In this document: in pieces, positions 12,586 through 23,025 of the stretch | Position numbering within the stretch: position 1 is the stretch's first letter | Layout: every line of letters starts with the position of its first letter | Translations under genes and position numbers: made by a program | The notes under the pieces: model-generated | The model's database searches: none | What the model was told of the DNA's origin: nothing | What the model saw: the letters and a program-made list of their open reading frames with translations, nothing else | Origin: Watersipora subatra | Taxonomy: Eukaryota > Bryozoa > Gymnolaemata > Cheilostomatida > Watersiporidae | DNA length: 64,000 nt | Direction of reading: 5' to 3' | Assembly: GCF_963576615.1 (NCBI RefSeq) | Contig: NC_088718.1 | Span: 32,026,757 to 32,090,756 of the forward strand

Positions 12586-13155
12586 CACATATCCAGTAAA
12601 ATGTGTTTTCTTATTACATAAAACCATTTGAACTTTTGCAGTTTTAGTTGAAATGCAGTAGTAGACATTGTCACTCGTCTTTGTATGCAAAAATAATGTC
12701 ATTGCGAGCTAATAATGAACAATGCCTACAGATGAGTGTGCTGCCAGGACTGTGAAATATTTAAACTAATGGGTTTGTATGTTGATACCGTAATGAACCA
12801 TGAACACTGTGGTTATATCTTATGATATCTTATAGAAAACGAGTGAACTCATCAACAACAAACCATTTGTTAAAAGAGAACGTTTTTGGTCTGCTTCATC
12901 GCCGAACGCATGCCAACACAAAGACAGATCATGAATTTTTTCCAAAGGTCATTTTGTTGCCAGCTTTGCGAATAAATTGAAAACTCAGAAATAAACCCAG
13001 CGTTTTGTATGTTTGTCAACAACTTACAAGAAAACCGTGATCCTTTTTAGTAGTTTACAAAAGATTTCTGTTGTAAGAAAGTTTCGGGTTGTCGTCTCCA
13101 CCTATTTTGAAGTAATCACAATGATTGAAAAATACATTACATGGTTAAAACAGAA

Positions 13156-13240
13156 TCCCATTAACCAGGTTTGAACTGATGACCTAAGGATAGCAAATTA
13201 CCACTACAGTCCTCCGCTCGACCAACTGAGCTACCACGGG
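13156..13240 (-). tRNA. tRNA-Tyr(GTA) copy 21, class C
   Basis: Same gene sequence as copy 12 (G6-A67 mispair, A21 to C). Counterparts: copies 41 and 66. Confidence 0.75.
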
Positions 13241-13812
13241 CACATCTCCAGTAAAATGTGTTTTCTTATTACATAAAATCATTTGAACTTTTGCAGTTTT
13301 AGTTGAAATGCAGTAGTAGACATTGTCACTCGTCTTCGTAAGCAAAAATAATGTCATTGCGAGCTAATATTGAAAAATGCCTACAGATGAGTGTGCTACC
13401 AGGACTTTAAAAAAATTAAATTAATTGGTTTTGAATGTTGATACCATAATGAACCATGAACACTATGATTAATTCTTATAATTATCTTATAAATAACGAG
13501 TGAACTCATAAACAATAAACCATTCATTAAAACAGACAATTTTGGTCTGTCTCTTTACCCATCGCAATTCGACGCAAAAACAGAGTGTGATTTTTTCTAA
13601 GGATGTGTTTGTTTATTGGTTTGCCAATAAATTAAAATACTCAAGGAGAAACACAGCTTTTCGTGTGTTTCTCGACAAATTACAACAAAACCATATTGGT
13701 TTTTACTAGTTTACAAAGTATTTTGGTGGTAAAAAAGTTTCCAGTTGGCGTCTCTGCCTTTTTGAACTAATGATCATTATGATTGAAAAAACGTTGCATG
13801 ATTAAAATAGAA

Positions 13813-13897
13813 TCCCGTGAACCAGATTTGAACTGGTGACCTAAGGATAACAAATTACCACTACAGTCCTCCGCTCTACCAACTGAGCTATCACGGG
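13813..13897 (-). tRNA. tRNA-Tyr(GTA) copy 22, class B, fully paired
   Basis: Same gene sequence as copy 8. Its counterpart is copy 42. HOR copy 3 has no counterpart, because this unit was deleted there. Confidence 0.97.
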
Positions 13898-14470
13898 CAC
13901 ATCTTCAGTAAAATGTGTTTCCCTATTACATAAAATCATTTGAACCTTTGCAGTTTTAGTTGAAATGCAGTAATAGACATTGTCACTCATCTTTTTATGC
14001 AAAAAACATTGTCATTATAAGCTATCACTGCAAAATGCCTACAGATGAGTGTGCTGCCAGGACTGTGCAAAAGTTGAAAAAATGGGTTTTGTATGTTGAT
14101 TCTGTAATGAGCCATAAACACAATGATTATATCTTATGATATCTTATAAATAACGAGTGAACTCATAAACAATAAACCATTTATTAAAACAGACAATTTT
14201 GGTCTGTCTCTCTACCCATCGCGGTTCGACGCAAAAACAGATTGCGATTTTTTCCCAGGATCGGTTTGTTTAATGGTTTAACAATAAATAAAAAATCTTA
14301 AATATAAACACAGTTTTTTGTTTGTTTCTCGACAAATTACCACAAAACCATAATGTTTTTTAGTAGTTTACAAAGTATTTTGGTTGTAAGAAAGTTTCCG
14401 GTTGGCGTCTCTGCCTTTTTGAACTAATCATCACTATGATTGAGAATAACGTAACACGGTTAAAATAGAA

Positions 14471-14555
14471 TCCCGTGAACCAGATTTGAACTGGTGACCT
14501 AAGGATAGCAAATTACCACTACAGTCCTCCGCTCTTCCAACTGAGCTATCACAGG
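14471..14555 (-). tRNA. tRNA-Tyr(GTA) copy 23, class A flank
   Basis: T3-G70 wobble from C3 to T; G4-C69 is paired. T20 is A. Counterparts: copies 43 and 67. Confidence 0.92.
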
Positions 14556-15128
14556 CACATCTCCAGTAAAATGTGTTTTCTTATTACATAAAATCATTTG
14601 AACCTTTGCAGTTTTATTTGAAATGCAGCAGTAAACATTGTCACTCGTCTTTGTATGCAAAAAACATTGTCATTATGAACTATCACTGCAAAATGCCTAC
14701 AGATGAGTGTGCTGCCAGGACTGTGAAAAAGTTGAAAAAGTGAGATTTGAATGTTGATACCATAATGAACCATGAACACTATGATTAATTCTTATGACAT
14801 CTTATAAATAACGAAAGAACTCGTAAACAATAAACCATTTATTAAAACAGACAATTTTGGTCTGTCTCTCTACCCATCGCAATTCGACGCAAAAACAGAG
14901 TGTGACTTTTTCCAAGGATGTGTTTGTTTATTGGTTTGCCAATAAATTAAAATACTCAAAGAGAAACACAGCTTTTCGTGTGTTTCTCGACAAATTACAA
15001 CAAAACCATATTGGTTTTTACTAGTTTACAAAGTATTTTGGTGGTAAAAAAGTTTCCAGTTGGCGTCTCTGCCTTTTTGAACTAATCATCAATATGATTG
15101 AAAAAAACGTTACATGATTAAAATAGAA

Positions 15129-15213
15129 TCCCGTGAACCATATTTGCACTGGTGACCTAAGGATAGCAAATTACCACTACAGTCCTCCGCTCGACCAACT
15201 GAGCTATCACGGG
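15129..15213 (-). pseudogene. tRNA-Tyr(GTA) copy 24, degraded, class B-prime
   Basis: C61 is A, which destroys the near-universal G53-C61 pair. T55 is G, and A21 is C. Both T-arm changes lie in the B box, so transcription and folding should both suffer. Counterparts: copies 44 and 68. Confidence 0.75.
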
Positions 15214-15783
15214 CGCATCTCTGGTAAAATGTGTTTTCTTATTCCATAAAACCATTTGAACTTTTGCAGTTTTAGTTGAAATGCAGTAGTAGACATTGTC
15301 ACTCGTCTTTGTATGCAAAAATAATGTCACTGCGAGCTAATACTGAACAATGCCTACAGATGAGTGTGCTGCCAGGACTGTGAAATATTTAAAATAATGG
15401 GTTTGTATGTTGATACCGTAATGAATCATGAACACTGTGGTTATATCTTATGATATCTTATAGAAAACGAGTGAACTCATCAACAACAAACCATTTGTTA
15501 AAAGAGAACTTTTTTGGTCAGCTTCATTGCCGATCGCATGCCAACACAAAGACAGATCATGAATTTTTTCCAAAGGTCATTTTGTTGCCAGCTTTGCGAA
15601 AAAATTGAAAACTCAGAAATAAACCCAGCGTTTTGTATGTTTGTCAACAACTTACAACACAACCGTGATGCTTTTTAGTAGTTTACAAAAGATTTCTGTT
15701 GTAAGAAAGTTTCAGGTTGTCGTCTCCACTTAATTTGAAGTAATCGCAATGATTGAAAAATACATTACATGGTTAAAACAGAA

Positions 15784-15868
15784 TTCCAATAACCAGGTTT
15801 GAACCGATGACCTAAGGATAGCAAATTACCACTACAGTCCTCCGCTCTACCAACTGAGTTACCACGGG
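15784..15868 (-). pseudogene. tRNA-Tyr(GTA) copy 25, heavily degraded, class C
   Basis: The acceptor is broken at C1-A72, T5-T68 and G6-A67, with wobbles at 4 and 7. The D stem has A10-C25. The tyrosine identity pair C1-G72 is lost. Anticodon GTA and the 12-bp intron remain. Counterparts: copies 45 and 69. Confidence 0.85.
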
Positions 15869-16441
15869 CACATTTCCAGTAAAATGTGTTTTCTTATTAC
15901 ATAAAATCGTTTGAACTTTTGCAGTTTTAGTTGAAATGCAGTAGTAGACATTGTCACTCGTCTTCGTAAGCAAAAATAATGTCATTGCGAGCTAATACTA
16001 AAAAATGCCTACAGATGAGTGTGCTACCAGGAGTGTAAAAAAATTAAAATAATTGGTTTCGAATGTTGATACCATAATGAACCATGAACACTATGATTAA
16101 TTCTTATGACATCTTATAAATAACGAAAAAACTCGTAAACAATAAACCATTTATTAAAACAGACAATTTTGGTCTGTCTCTCTACCCATCGCAATTCGAC
16201 GCAAAAACAGAGTGTCACTTTTTCCAAGGATGTGTTTGTTTATTGGTTTGCCAATAAATTAAAATACTCAAAGAGAAACACAGCTTTTCGTGTGTTTCTC
16301 GACAAATTACAACCAAAACCATAATGGTTTTTACTAGTTTACAAAGTATTTTGGTGGTAAAAAAGTTTCCAGTTGGCGTCTCTGCCTTTTTGAACTAATC
16401 ATCACTATGATTGAAAAAAACGTTACATGATTAAAATAGAA

Positions 16442-16526
16442 TCCCATGAACCAGATTTGAACTGGTGACCTAAGGATAGCAAATTACCACTACAGTCCTC
16501 CGCTCTACCAACTAAGCTATCACGGG
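16442..16526 (-). tRNA. tRNA-Tyr(GTA) copy 26, class B-prime
   Basis: Stems pair, with wobbles at G4-T69 and T13-G22 (C13 to T, in the A box). Counterparts: copies 46 and 70. Confidence 0.88.
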
Positions 16527-16816
16527 CACATCTCCGGTTAAATGTGTTTTCTTATTACATAAAACCATTTGACCCTTTGCAGTTTTAGTTGAAATGCAGT
16601 AGTAGACATTGTCACTCGTCTTTGTATGCAAAAAACATTGTCATTATAAGCTATCACTGCAAAATGCTTACAGATGAGTGTGCTGCCAGGACTGTGAAAA
16701 AGTTAAAAAATTGGTTTTGTATGTTGATTCTATAAAGAGCCATAAACACTATGATTATATCTTATGATATCTTATAAATAACGAGTGAACTCATAAACAA
16801 TAAACCATTTATTAAA

Positions 16817-16835
16817 ACAGACAATTTTGGTCTGT
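16817..16835. repeat. Hairpin H1 (representative)
   Basis: The inverted repeat ACAGAC / GTCTGT has a 7-base loop. It is kept in most A and B units and lost in C units. A unit deletion at 43,120-43,150 has its junction in this element. Confidence 0.6.
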
Positions 16836-16896
16836 CTCTCTACCCATCGCAGTTCGACGCAAAAACAGAGTGTGACTTTTTCCAAGGTTGTGTTTG

Positions 16897-16916
16897 TTTA
16901 TTGGTTTGCCAATAAA
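16897..16916. repeat. Hairpin H2 with CCAAT arms (representative)
   Basis: The perfect inverted repeat TTTATTGG-TTTG-CCAATAAA has 8-bp arms and carries an ATTGG/CCAAT pair. It is present in B units; some have TTTGTTGG or TTTTTTGG on the left arm. It is broken in A units. Confidence 0.65.
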
Positions 16917-16930
16917 TTAAAATACTCAAG

Positions 16931-16958
16931 GAGAAACACAGCTTTTCGTGTGTTTCTC
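16931..16958. repeat. Hairpin H3, 10-bp stem (representative)
   Basis: The perfect inverted repeat GAGAAACACA / TGTGTTTCTC encloses GCTTTTCG. It is the strongest stem in the spacer. It is typical of B units, imperfect in A units and lost in C units. Confidence 0.7.
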
Positions 16959-16971
16959 GACAAATTACAAC

Positions 16972-16988
16972 AAAACCATATTGGTTTT
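16972..16988. repeat. Hairpin H4 (representative)
   Basis: The inverted repeat AAAACCA-TAT-TGGTTTT has 7-bp arms and a 3-base loop. Some units have TAA as the loop with the stem unchanged. A units keep only AAAAC/GTTTT. Confidence 0.6.
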
Positions 16989-17053
16989 TACTAGTTTACA
17001 AAGTATTTTGGTGGTAAAAAAGTTTCCAGTTGGCGTCTCTGCCTTTTTTAACT

Positions 17054-17069
17054 AATCATCACTATGATT
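17054..17069. repeat. Hairpin H5 just past the terminator (representative)
   Basis: The inverted repeat AATCAT-CACT-ATGATT lies 30 bp from the gene 3' end. Nearly every unit of all classes has it. C units with a 3-base deletion still form AATCA-CAA-TGATT, and a B subset has the palindrome AATGATCATT. It is broken at 60,47x and 63,10x (ctgatt). Confidence 0.6.
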
Positions 17070-17070
17070 G

Positions 17071-17077
17071 AAAAAAA
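17071..17077 (-). terminator. Distal back-up Pol III terminator (T7) in class B
   Basis: A run of seven T on the minus strand lies 22-28 bases past the gene. B and B-prime units have T6 or T7 here and C units have T5 (from gaaaaatac). A units have none, because their plus strand reads gagaataac. A units thus depend on the proximal T4 alone. Confidence 0.65.
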
Positions 17078-17089
17078 CGTTGCATGATT

Positions 17090-17093
17090 AAAA
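17090..17093 (-). terminator. Proximal Pol III terminator (T4) of copy 27, representative
   Basis: On the minus strand TTTT begins six bases after A73, in GGGATTCTATTTTAATC. Nearly all units keep it. It is reduced to TTT in copies 80, 84, 92 and 96, where the plus strand reads aaattag instead of aaaatag. Confidence 0.85.
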
Positions 17094-17109
17094 TAGAATC
17101 CCGTGAACC

Positions 17110-17120
17110 AGATTTGAACT
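17110..17120 (-). promoter_or_regulatory. B box of tRNA copy 27 (representative)
   Basis: The minus strand reads AGTTCAAATCT, positions 52-62, close to the GGTTCGANTCC consensus. The 12-bp intron lies between the A and B boxes. T55 is changed to G in copies 5, 24, 44 and 68, and most of the box is deleted in copy 87. Confidence 0.88.
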
Positions 17121-17164
17121 GGTGACCTAAGGATAACAAATTACCACTACAGTCCTCCGCTCTA

Positions 17165-17176
17165 CCAACTGAGCTA
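17165..17176 (-). promoter_or_regulatory. A box of tRNA copy 27 (representative)
   Basis: The minus strand reads TAGCTCAGTTGG, tRNA positions 8-19, which fits the Pol III A-box consensus TRGCNNAGYNGG. Most copies keep it. G19 is lost in copies 1, 9, 18, 38 and 63, and G18 in copies 35, 55, 60, 79 and 83. Confidence 0.9.
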
Positions 17177-17207
17177 TCACGGGCACATCTCCAGTAAAAT
17201 GTGTTTT

Positions 17208-17221
17208 CTTATTACATAAAA
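17208..17221 (-). promoter_or_regulatory. AT-rich, TATA-like stretch upstream of tRNA copy 27
   Basis: The minus strand reads TTTTATGTAATAAG at about -38 to -25 relative to the first tRNA base. It recurs with one or two changes in every unit. TATA-like elements at this distance help Pol III in some animals and plants. Its position is suggestive, but the match is weak. Confidence 0.35.
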
Positions 17222-17756
17222 TCATTTGAACTTTTGCAGTTTTAGTTGAAATGCAGTAGTAGACATTGTCACTCTTCTTTGTATGCAAAAAACATTGTCA
17301 TTATGAGCTATCACTGCAAAAGTCCTACAGATGAGTGTGCTGCCAGGACTGTGAAAAAGTTTAAAAAAAAGGGTTTTGAATGTTGATACCATAATGAACC
17401 ATGAACACTATGATTAATTCTTATGATATCGTATAAATAACGAGTGAACTCGTAAACAATAAACCATTTATTAAAACAGACAATTTTGGTCTGTCTCTCT
17501 ACCCATCGCAATTCGACGCAAAAACAGAGTCTGACTTTTTCCAAGGTTGTGTTTGTTTATTGGTTTGCCAATAAATTAAAATACTCAAGGAGAAACACAG
17601 CTTTTCGTGTGTTTCTCGACAAATTACAACAAAACCATATTGGTTTTTACTAGTTTACAAAGTATTTTGGTTGTAAAAAAGTTTCCAGTTGGCGTCTCTG
17701 CCTTTTTTAACTAATCATTACTATGATTGAAAAAACGTTGCATGATTAAAATAGAA

Positions 17757-17841
17757 TCCCGTGAACCAGATTTGAACTGGTGATCTAAGGATAACAAATT
17801 ACCACTACAGTCCTCCACTCTACCAACTGAGCTATCACGGG
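17757..17841 (-). tRNA. tRNA-Tyr(GTA) copy 28, class B
   Basis: Same gene sequence as copy 20 (G10-T25 wobble, A46). Counterparts: copies 48 and 72. Confidence 0.93.
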
Positions 17842-18414
17842 CACATATCCAGTAAAATGTGTTTTCTTATTACATAAAATCATTTGAACTTTTGCAGTTT
17901 TAGTTGAAATGCAGTAGTAAACATTGTCACTCGTCTTTGTATGCAAAAAACATTGTCATTATGTGCTATCACTGCAAAATGCCTACAGATGAGTGTGCTG
18001 CCAGGACTGTGAAAAAGTTGAAAAAATGGGTTTTGTGTGTTGATTCTATAATGAGCCATAAACACAATGATTATATCTTATGATATCTTATAAATAACGA
18101 GTGAACGCATAAACAATAAACCATTTATCAAAACAAACAATTTTGGTCTGTCTCTCTACCCATCGCGGTTCGACGCAAAAACAGATTGCGATTTTTTCCC
18201 AGGATCGGTTTGTTTACTGGTTTAACAATAAATAAAAAATCTTAAAGATAAACACAGTTTTTTGTTTGTTTCTCGACAAACTACCACAAAACCATAATGT
18301 TTTTTAGTAGTTTACAAAGTATTTTGGTTGTAAGAAAGTTTCCGGTTGGCGTCTCTGCCTTTTTTAACTAATCATCACTATGATTGAGAATAACATAACA
18401 CGGTTAAAATAGAA

Positions 18415-18499
18415 TCCCATGAACCAGATTTGAACTGGTGACCTAAAAATAGCAAATTACCACTACAGTCCTCCGCTTTACCAACTGAGCTATCACGGG
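18415..18499 (-). pseudogene. tRNA-Tyr(GTA) copy 29 with internal T5, class A
   Basis: Positions 39-43 are TTTTT instead of TCCTT. The 3' half of the anticodon stem is reduced to one A-T pair, one more A-T pair and wobbles, and a Pol III terminator lies inside the gene before the B box region. G22 is also A (C13-A22 mispair). Probably inactive. Counterparts: copies 49 and 73. Confidence 0.7.
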
Positions 18500-19073
18500 C
18501 ACATCTCCGGTTAAATGTGTTTTCTTATTACATAAAATCATTTGAACCTTTGCAGTTTTATTTGAAATGCAGCAGTAAACATTGTCACTCGTCTTTGTAT
18601 GCAAAAAACATTGTCATTATGAGTTATCACTGCAAAATGCCTACAGATGAGTGTGCTGCCAGGACTGTGAAAAAGTTAAAAAAAAGGGTTTTGAATGTTG
18701 ATACCATAATGAACCATGAACACTATGATTAATTCTTATGATATCTTATAAATAACGAGTGAACTCATAAACAATAAACCATTTATTAAAACAGACATTT
18801 TTTGGTCTGTCTCTTTACCCATCGCAATTCGACGCAAAAACAGAGTGTGACTTTTTCCAAGGATGTGTTTGTTTTTTGGTTTGCCAATAAATTAAAATAC
18901 TCAAAGAGAAACACAGCTTTTCGTGTGTTTCTCGACAAATTACAACAAAACCATATTGGTTTTTACTAGTTTACAAAGTATTTTGGTGGTAAAAAAGTTT
19001 CCGGTTGGCTTCTCTGCCTTTTTTAACTAATCATCACTATGATTGAAAAAAACGTTACATGATTAAAATAGAA

Positions 19074-19158
19074 TCCCATGAACCAGATTTGAACTGGTGA
19101 CCTAAGGATAGCAAATTACCACTACAGTCCTCCGCTCTACCAACTGAGCTATCACGGG
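19074..19158 (-). tRNA. tRNA-Tyr(GTA) copy 30, class B-prime
   Basis: All stems pair, with a G4-T69 wobble. T4 and T7 terminators follow. Counterparts: copies 50 and 74. Confidence 0.95.
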
Positions 19159-19731
19159 CACATATCCAGTAAAATGTGTTTTCTTATCACATAAAACCAT
19201 TTGAACTTTTGCAGTTTTAGTTGAAATGCAGTAGTAGACATTGTCACTCGTCTTTGTATGCAAAAAACATTGTCATTATGAGCTATCACTGCAAAAGTCC
19301 TACAGATGAGTGTGCTGCCAGGACTGTGAAAAAGTTGAAAAAATTGGTTTTGTATGTTGATTCTATAATGAGCCATAAACACTTTGATTATATCTTATGA
19401 TATCTTATAAATAACGAGTGAACTCATTAACAATAAACCATTTATTAAAACAGACAATTTTGGTCTGTCTCTCTACCCATCGCAGTTCGACGCAAAAACA
19501 GATTGCGATTTTTTCCCAGGATCGGTTTGTTTACTGGTTTAACAATAATTAAAAAATCTTAAAGATAAACACAGTTTTTTGTTTGTTTCTCGACAAATTA
19601 CCACAAAACCATAATGTTTTTTAGTAGTTTACAAAGTATTTTGGTTGTAAGAAAGTTTCCGGTTGGCGTCTCTGCTTTTTTGAACTAATCATCACTATGA
19701 TTGAGAATAACGTAACACGGTTAAAATAGAA

Positions 19732-19816
19732 TCCCATGAACCAGATTTGAACTGGTGACCTAAGGATAGCAAATTACCACTACAGTCCTCCGCTCGACCA
19801 ACTGAGCTATCACGGG
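19732..19816 (-). tRNA. tRNA-Tyr(GTA) copy 31, class A
   Basis: All stems pair (G4-T69 wobble). A21 is C, which weakens a conserved tertiary contact with T8-A14. Counterparts: copies 51 and 75. Confidence 0.88.
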
Positions 19817-20389
19817 CACATCTCCGGTAAAATGTGTTTTCTTATTACATAAAATCATTTGAACCTTTGCAGTTTTATTTGAAATGCAGCAGTAAACATT
19901 GTCACTCGTCATTGTATGCAAAAAACATTGTCATTATGAGCTATCACTGCAAAATGCCTACAGATGAGTGTGCTGCCAGGACTGTGAAAAAGTTGAAAAA
20001 ATTGGTTTTGTATTTTGATTCTATAATGAGCCATAAACACTTTGATTATATCTTATGATATCTTATAAATAACGAGTGAACTCATTAACAATAAACCATT
20101 TATTAAAACAGACAATTTTGGTCTGTCTCTCTACCCATCGCGGTTCGACGCAAAAACAGGTTGCGATTTTTTCCCAGGATCGGTTTGTTTACTGGTTTAA
20201 CAATAAATAAAAAATCTTAAAGATAAACACAGTTTTTTGTTTGTTTCTCGACAAATTACCACAAAACCATAATGTTTTTTAGTAGTTTACAAAGTATTTT
20301 GGTTGTAAGAAAGTTTCCGGTTGGCGTCTCTGCCTTTTTGAACTAATCATCACTATGATTGAGAATAACGTAACACGGTTAAAATAGAA
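19817..20389. repeat. Representative class A spacer
   Basis: A 573-bp spacer. The half next to the gene 5' end resembles class B. The half next to the following gene 3' end differs: the B segment TTTATTGGTTTGCCAATAAA is replaced by tttactggtttaacaataaa, and gagaaacacagctttt by gataaacacagttttt, so hairpins H2 and H3 are imperfect. It ends with gagaataacgtaacacggtt, which has no second T-run on the minus strand. Confidence 0.8.
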
Positions 20390-20474
20390 TCCCATGAACC
20401 AGATTTGAACTGGTGACCTAAGGATAGCAAATTACCACTACAGTCCTCCGCTCGACCAACTGAGCTATCACGGG
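20390..20474 (-). tRNA. tRNA-Tyr(GTA) copy 32, class A
   Basis: Same gene sequence as copy 31. The 5' flank reads ctccggtacaatg. Counterparts: copies 52 and 76. Confidence 0.88.
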
Positions 20475-21048
20475 CACATCTCCGGTACAATGTGTTTTCT
20501 TATTACATAAAATCATTTGAACCTTTGCAGTTTTAATTGAAATGCAGCAGTGAACATTGTCACTCGTCATTGTATGCAAAAAACATTGTCATTATGAGCT
20601 ATCACTGCAAAATGCCTACAGATGAGTGTGCTGCCAGGACTGTGAAAAAGTTAAAAAAAAAGGGTTTTGAATGTTGATACCATAATGAACCATGATTACT
20701 ATGATTAATTCTTATGATATCTTATAAATAACGAGTGAACGCATAAACAATAAACCATTTATCAAAACAAACAATTTTGGTCTGTCTCTCTACCCATCGC
20801 GGTTCGACGCAAAAACAGATTGCGATTTTTTCCCAGGATCGGTTTGTTTACTGGTTTAACAATAAATAAAAAATCTTAAAGATAAACACAGTTTTTTGTT
20901 TGTTTCTCGACAAACTACCACAAAACCATAATGTTTTTTAGTAGTTTACAAAGTATTTTGGTTGTAAGAAAGTTTCCGGTTGGCGTCTCTGCCTTTTTTA
21001 ACTAATCATCACTATGATTGAGAATAACATAACACGGTTAAAATAGAA

Positions 21049-21133
21049 TCCCATGAACCAGATTTGAACTGGTGACCTAAGGATAGCAAATTACCACTAC
21101 AGTCCTCCGCTTTACCAACTGAGCTATCACGGG
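21049..21133 (-). tRNA. tRNA-Tyr(GTA) copy 33, class A
   Basis: G22 is A (C13-A22 mispair in the D stem); otherwise paired. It resembles copy 29 without the internal T5. Counterparts: copies 53, 58 and 77. Confidence 0.82.
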
Positions 21134-21707
21134 CACATCTCCGGTTAAATGTGTTTTCTTATTACATAAAATCATTTGAACCTTTGCAGTTTTATTTGAA
21201 ATGCAGCAGTAAACATTGTCACTCGTCTTTGTATGCAAAAAACATTGTCATTATGAGTTATCACTGCAAAATGCCTACAGATGAGTGTGCTGCCAGGACT
21301 GTGAAAAAGTTAAAAAAAAGGGTTTTGAATGTTGATACCATAATGAACCATGAACACTATGATTAATTCTTATGATATCTTATAAATAACGAGTGAACTC
21401 ATAAACAATAAACCATTTATTAAAACAGACATTTTTTGGTCTGTCTCTTTACCCATCGCAATTCGACGCAAAAACAGAGTGTGACTTTTTCCAAGGATGT
21501 GTTTGTTTTTTGGTTTGCCAATAAATTAAAATACTCAAAGAGATACACAGCTTTTCGTGTGTTTCTCGACAAATTACAACAAAACCATATTGGTTTTTAC
21601 TAGTTTACAAAGTATTTTGGTGGTAAAAAAGTTTCCGGTTGGCTTCTCTGCCTTTTTTAACTAATCATCACTATGATTGAAAAAAACGTTACATGATTAA
21701 AATAGAA

Positions 21708-21792
21708 TCCCATGAACCAGATTTGAACTGGTGACCTAAGGATAGCAAATTACCACTACAGTCCTCCGCTCTACCAACTGAGCTATCACGGG
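21708..21792 (-). tRNA. tRNA-Tyr(GTA) copy 34, class B-prime
   Basis: Same gene sequence as copy 30. Counterparts: copies 54, 59, 78 and 82. Confidence 0.95.
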
Positions 21793-22365
21793 CACATATC
21801 CAGTAAAATGTGTTTTCTTATCACATAAAACCATTTGAACTTTTGCAGTTTTAGTTGAAATGCAGTAGTAGACATTGTCACTCGTCTTTGTATGCAAAAA
21901 ACATTGTCATTATGAGCTATCACTGCAAAATGCCTACAGATGAGTGTGCTGCCAGGACTGTGAAAAAGTTGAAAAAATTGGTTTTGTATGTTGATTCTAT
22001 AATGAGCCATAAACACTTTGATTATATCTTATGATATCTTATAAATAACGAGTGAACTCATTAACAATAAACCATTTATTAAAACAGACAATTTTGGTCT
22101 GTCTCTCTACCCATCGCGGTTCGACGCAAAAACAGGTTGCGATTTTTTCCCAGGATCGGTTTGTTTACTGGTTTAACAATAAATAAAAAATCTTAAAGAT
22201 AAACACAGTTTTTTGTTTGTTTCTCGACAAATTACCACAAAACCATAATGTTTTTTAGTAGTTTACAAAGTATTTTGGTTGTAAGAAAGTTTCCGGTTGG
22301 CGTCTCTGCCTTTTTGAACTAATCATCACTATGATTGAGAATAACGTAACACGGTTAAAATAGAA

Positions 22366-22450
22366 TCCCATGAACCAGATTTGAACTGGTGACCTAAGGA
22401 TAGCAAATTACCACTACAGTCCTCCGCTCGACAAACTGAGCTATCACGGG
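22366..22450 (-). tRNA. tRNA-Tyr(GTA) copy 35, class A, D loop altered
   Basis: G18 is T and A21 is C. Loss of G18 removes the contact with position 55 in the T loop. Stems pair. Last gene of HOR copy 1. Counterparts: copies 55, 60, 79 and 83. Confidence 0.75.
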
Positions 22451-23025
22451 CACATCTCCGGTAAAATGTGTTTTCTTATTACATAAAATCATTTGAACCT
22501 TTGCAGTTTTATTTGAAATGCAGCAGTAAACATTGTCACTCGTCATTGTATGCAAAAAACATTGTCATTATGAGCTATCACTGCAAAATGCCTACAGATG
22601 AGTGTGCTGCCAGGACTGTGAAAAAGTTAAAAAAAAAGGGTTTTGAATGTTGATACCATAATGAACCATGATTACTATGATTAATTCTTATGATATCTTA
22701 TAAATAACGAGTGAACTCATAAACAATAAACCATTTATTAAAACAGACAATTTTGGTCTGTCTCTCTACCCATCGCAGTTCGACGCAAAAACAGATTGCG
22801 ATTTTTTTCCCAGGATCGGTTTGTTTACTGGTTTAACAATAAATAAAAAATCTTAAAGATAAACACAGTTTTTTGTTTGTTTCTCGACAAATTACCACAA
22901 AACCATAATGTTTTTTAGTAGTTTACAAAGTATTTTGGTTGTAAGAAAGTTTCCGGTTGGCGTCACTGCCTTTTTGAACTAATCATTACTATGATTGAGA
23001 ATAACGTAACACGGTTAAAATAGAA

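Larger units (their letters stand above)
16527..17098. repeat. Representative class B spacer
   Basis: A 572-bp spacer between the genes at 16442 and 17099; it stands for the other B and B-prime spacers. Right of the left-hand gene comes its 5' flank and an AT-rich segment. Next is a block around TGCCTACAGATGAGTGTGCT shared by nearly all units, then the AT-rich TATGATATCTTATAAATAAC stretch. Five short perfect hairpins follow, then a T7 and a T4 run (minus strand) before the next gene. I see no protein-coding signal, no second RNA gene of a family I know and no simple-sequence repeat. Confidence 0.8.
17099..17183 (-). tRNA. tRNA-Tyr(GTA) copy 27, class B, fully paired; reference copy
   Basis: Used here as the reference. 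CCCGTGA/TCACGGG, GCTC/GAGC, GAGGA/TCCTT and ACCAG/CTGGT all pair. The anticodon GTA lies at plus-strand 17148-17150 (tac), and the intron at 17135-17146. T4 and T7 terminators follow. Counterparts: copies 47 and 71. Confidence 0.97.
9541..22692. repeat. 20-unit higher-order repeat, copy 1
   Basis: Contains tRNA copies 16-35 in the order A, hybrid, A, C, B, C, B, A, B-prime, C, B-prime, B, B, A, B-prime, A, A, A, B-prime, A. Each gene recurs 13,152 bp to the right. Private differences from copy 2 include t10200 (a in copy 2), g12882 (t), c12900 (t) and a T in place of G near 20013. The left edge lies in the AT-rich stretch around TATGATATCTTATAAATAAC, because the bases just left of it do not match the DNA left of 22,690. 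Confidence 0.9.

Noticed and set aside
16527-17098. A second RNA gene in the spacer (5S rRNA, U6, other snRNA or spliced leader).
   Set aside because: I looked for the familiar 5S, U6 and spliced-leader sequence blocks on both strands and found none. The hairpins remain unassigned.
18517-18732. A plus-strand 60-75-codon ORF repeated in many units, upstream of the tRNA genes (starts MFSYYIKSF).
   Set aside because: It recurs only because the unit repeats. Other units have stops, lost starts and frameshifts in the same place (for example taatac in place of tatcac), the changes are not mainly synonymous, and there is no ribosome or splice context.
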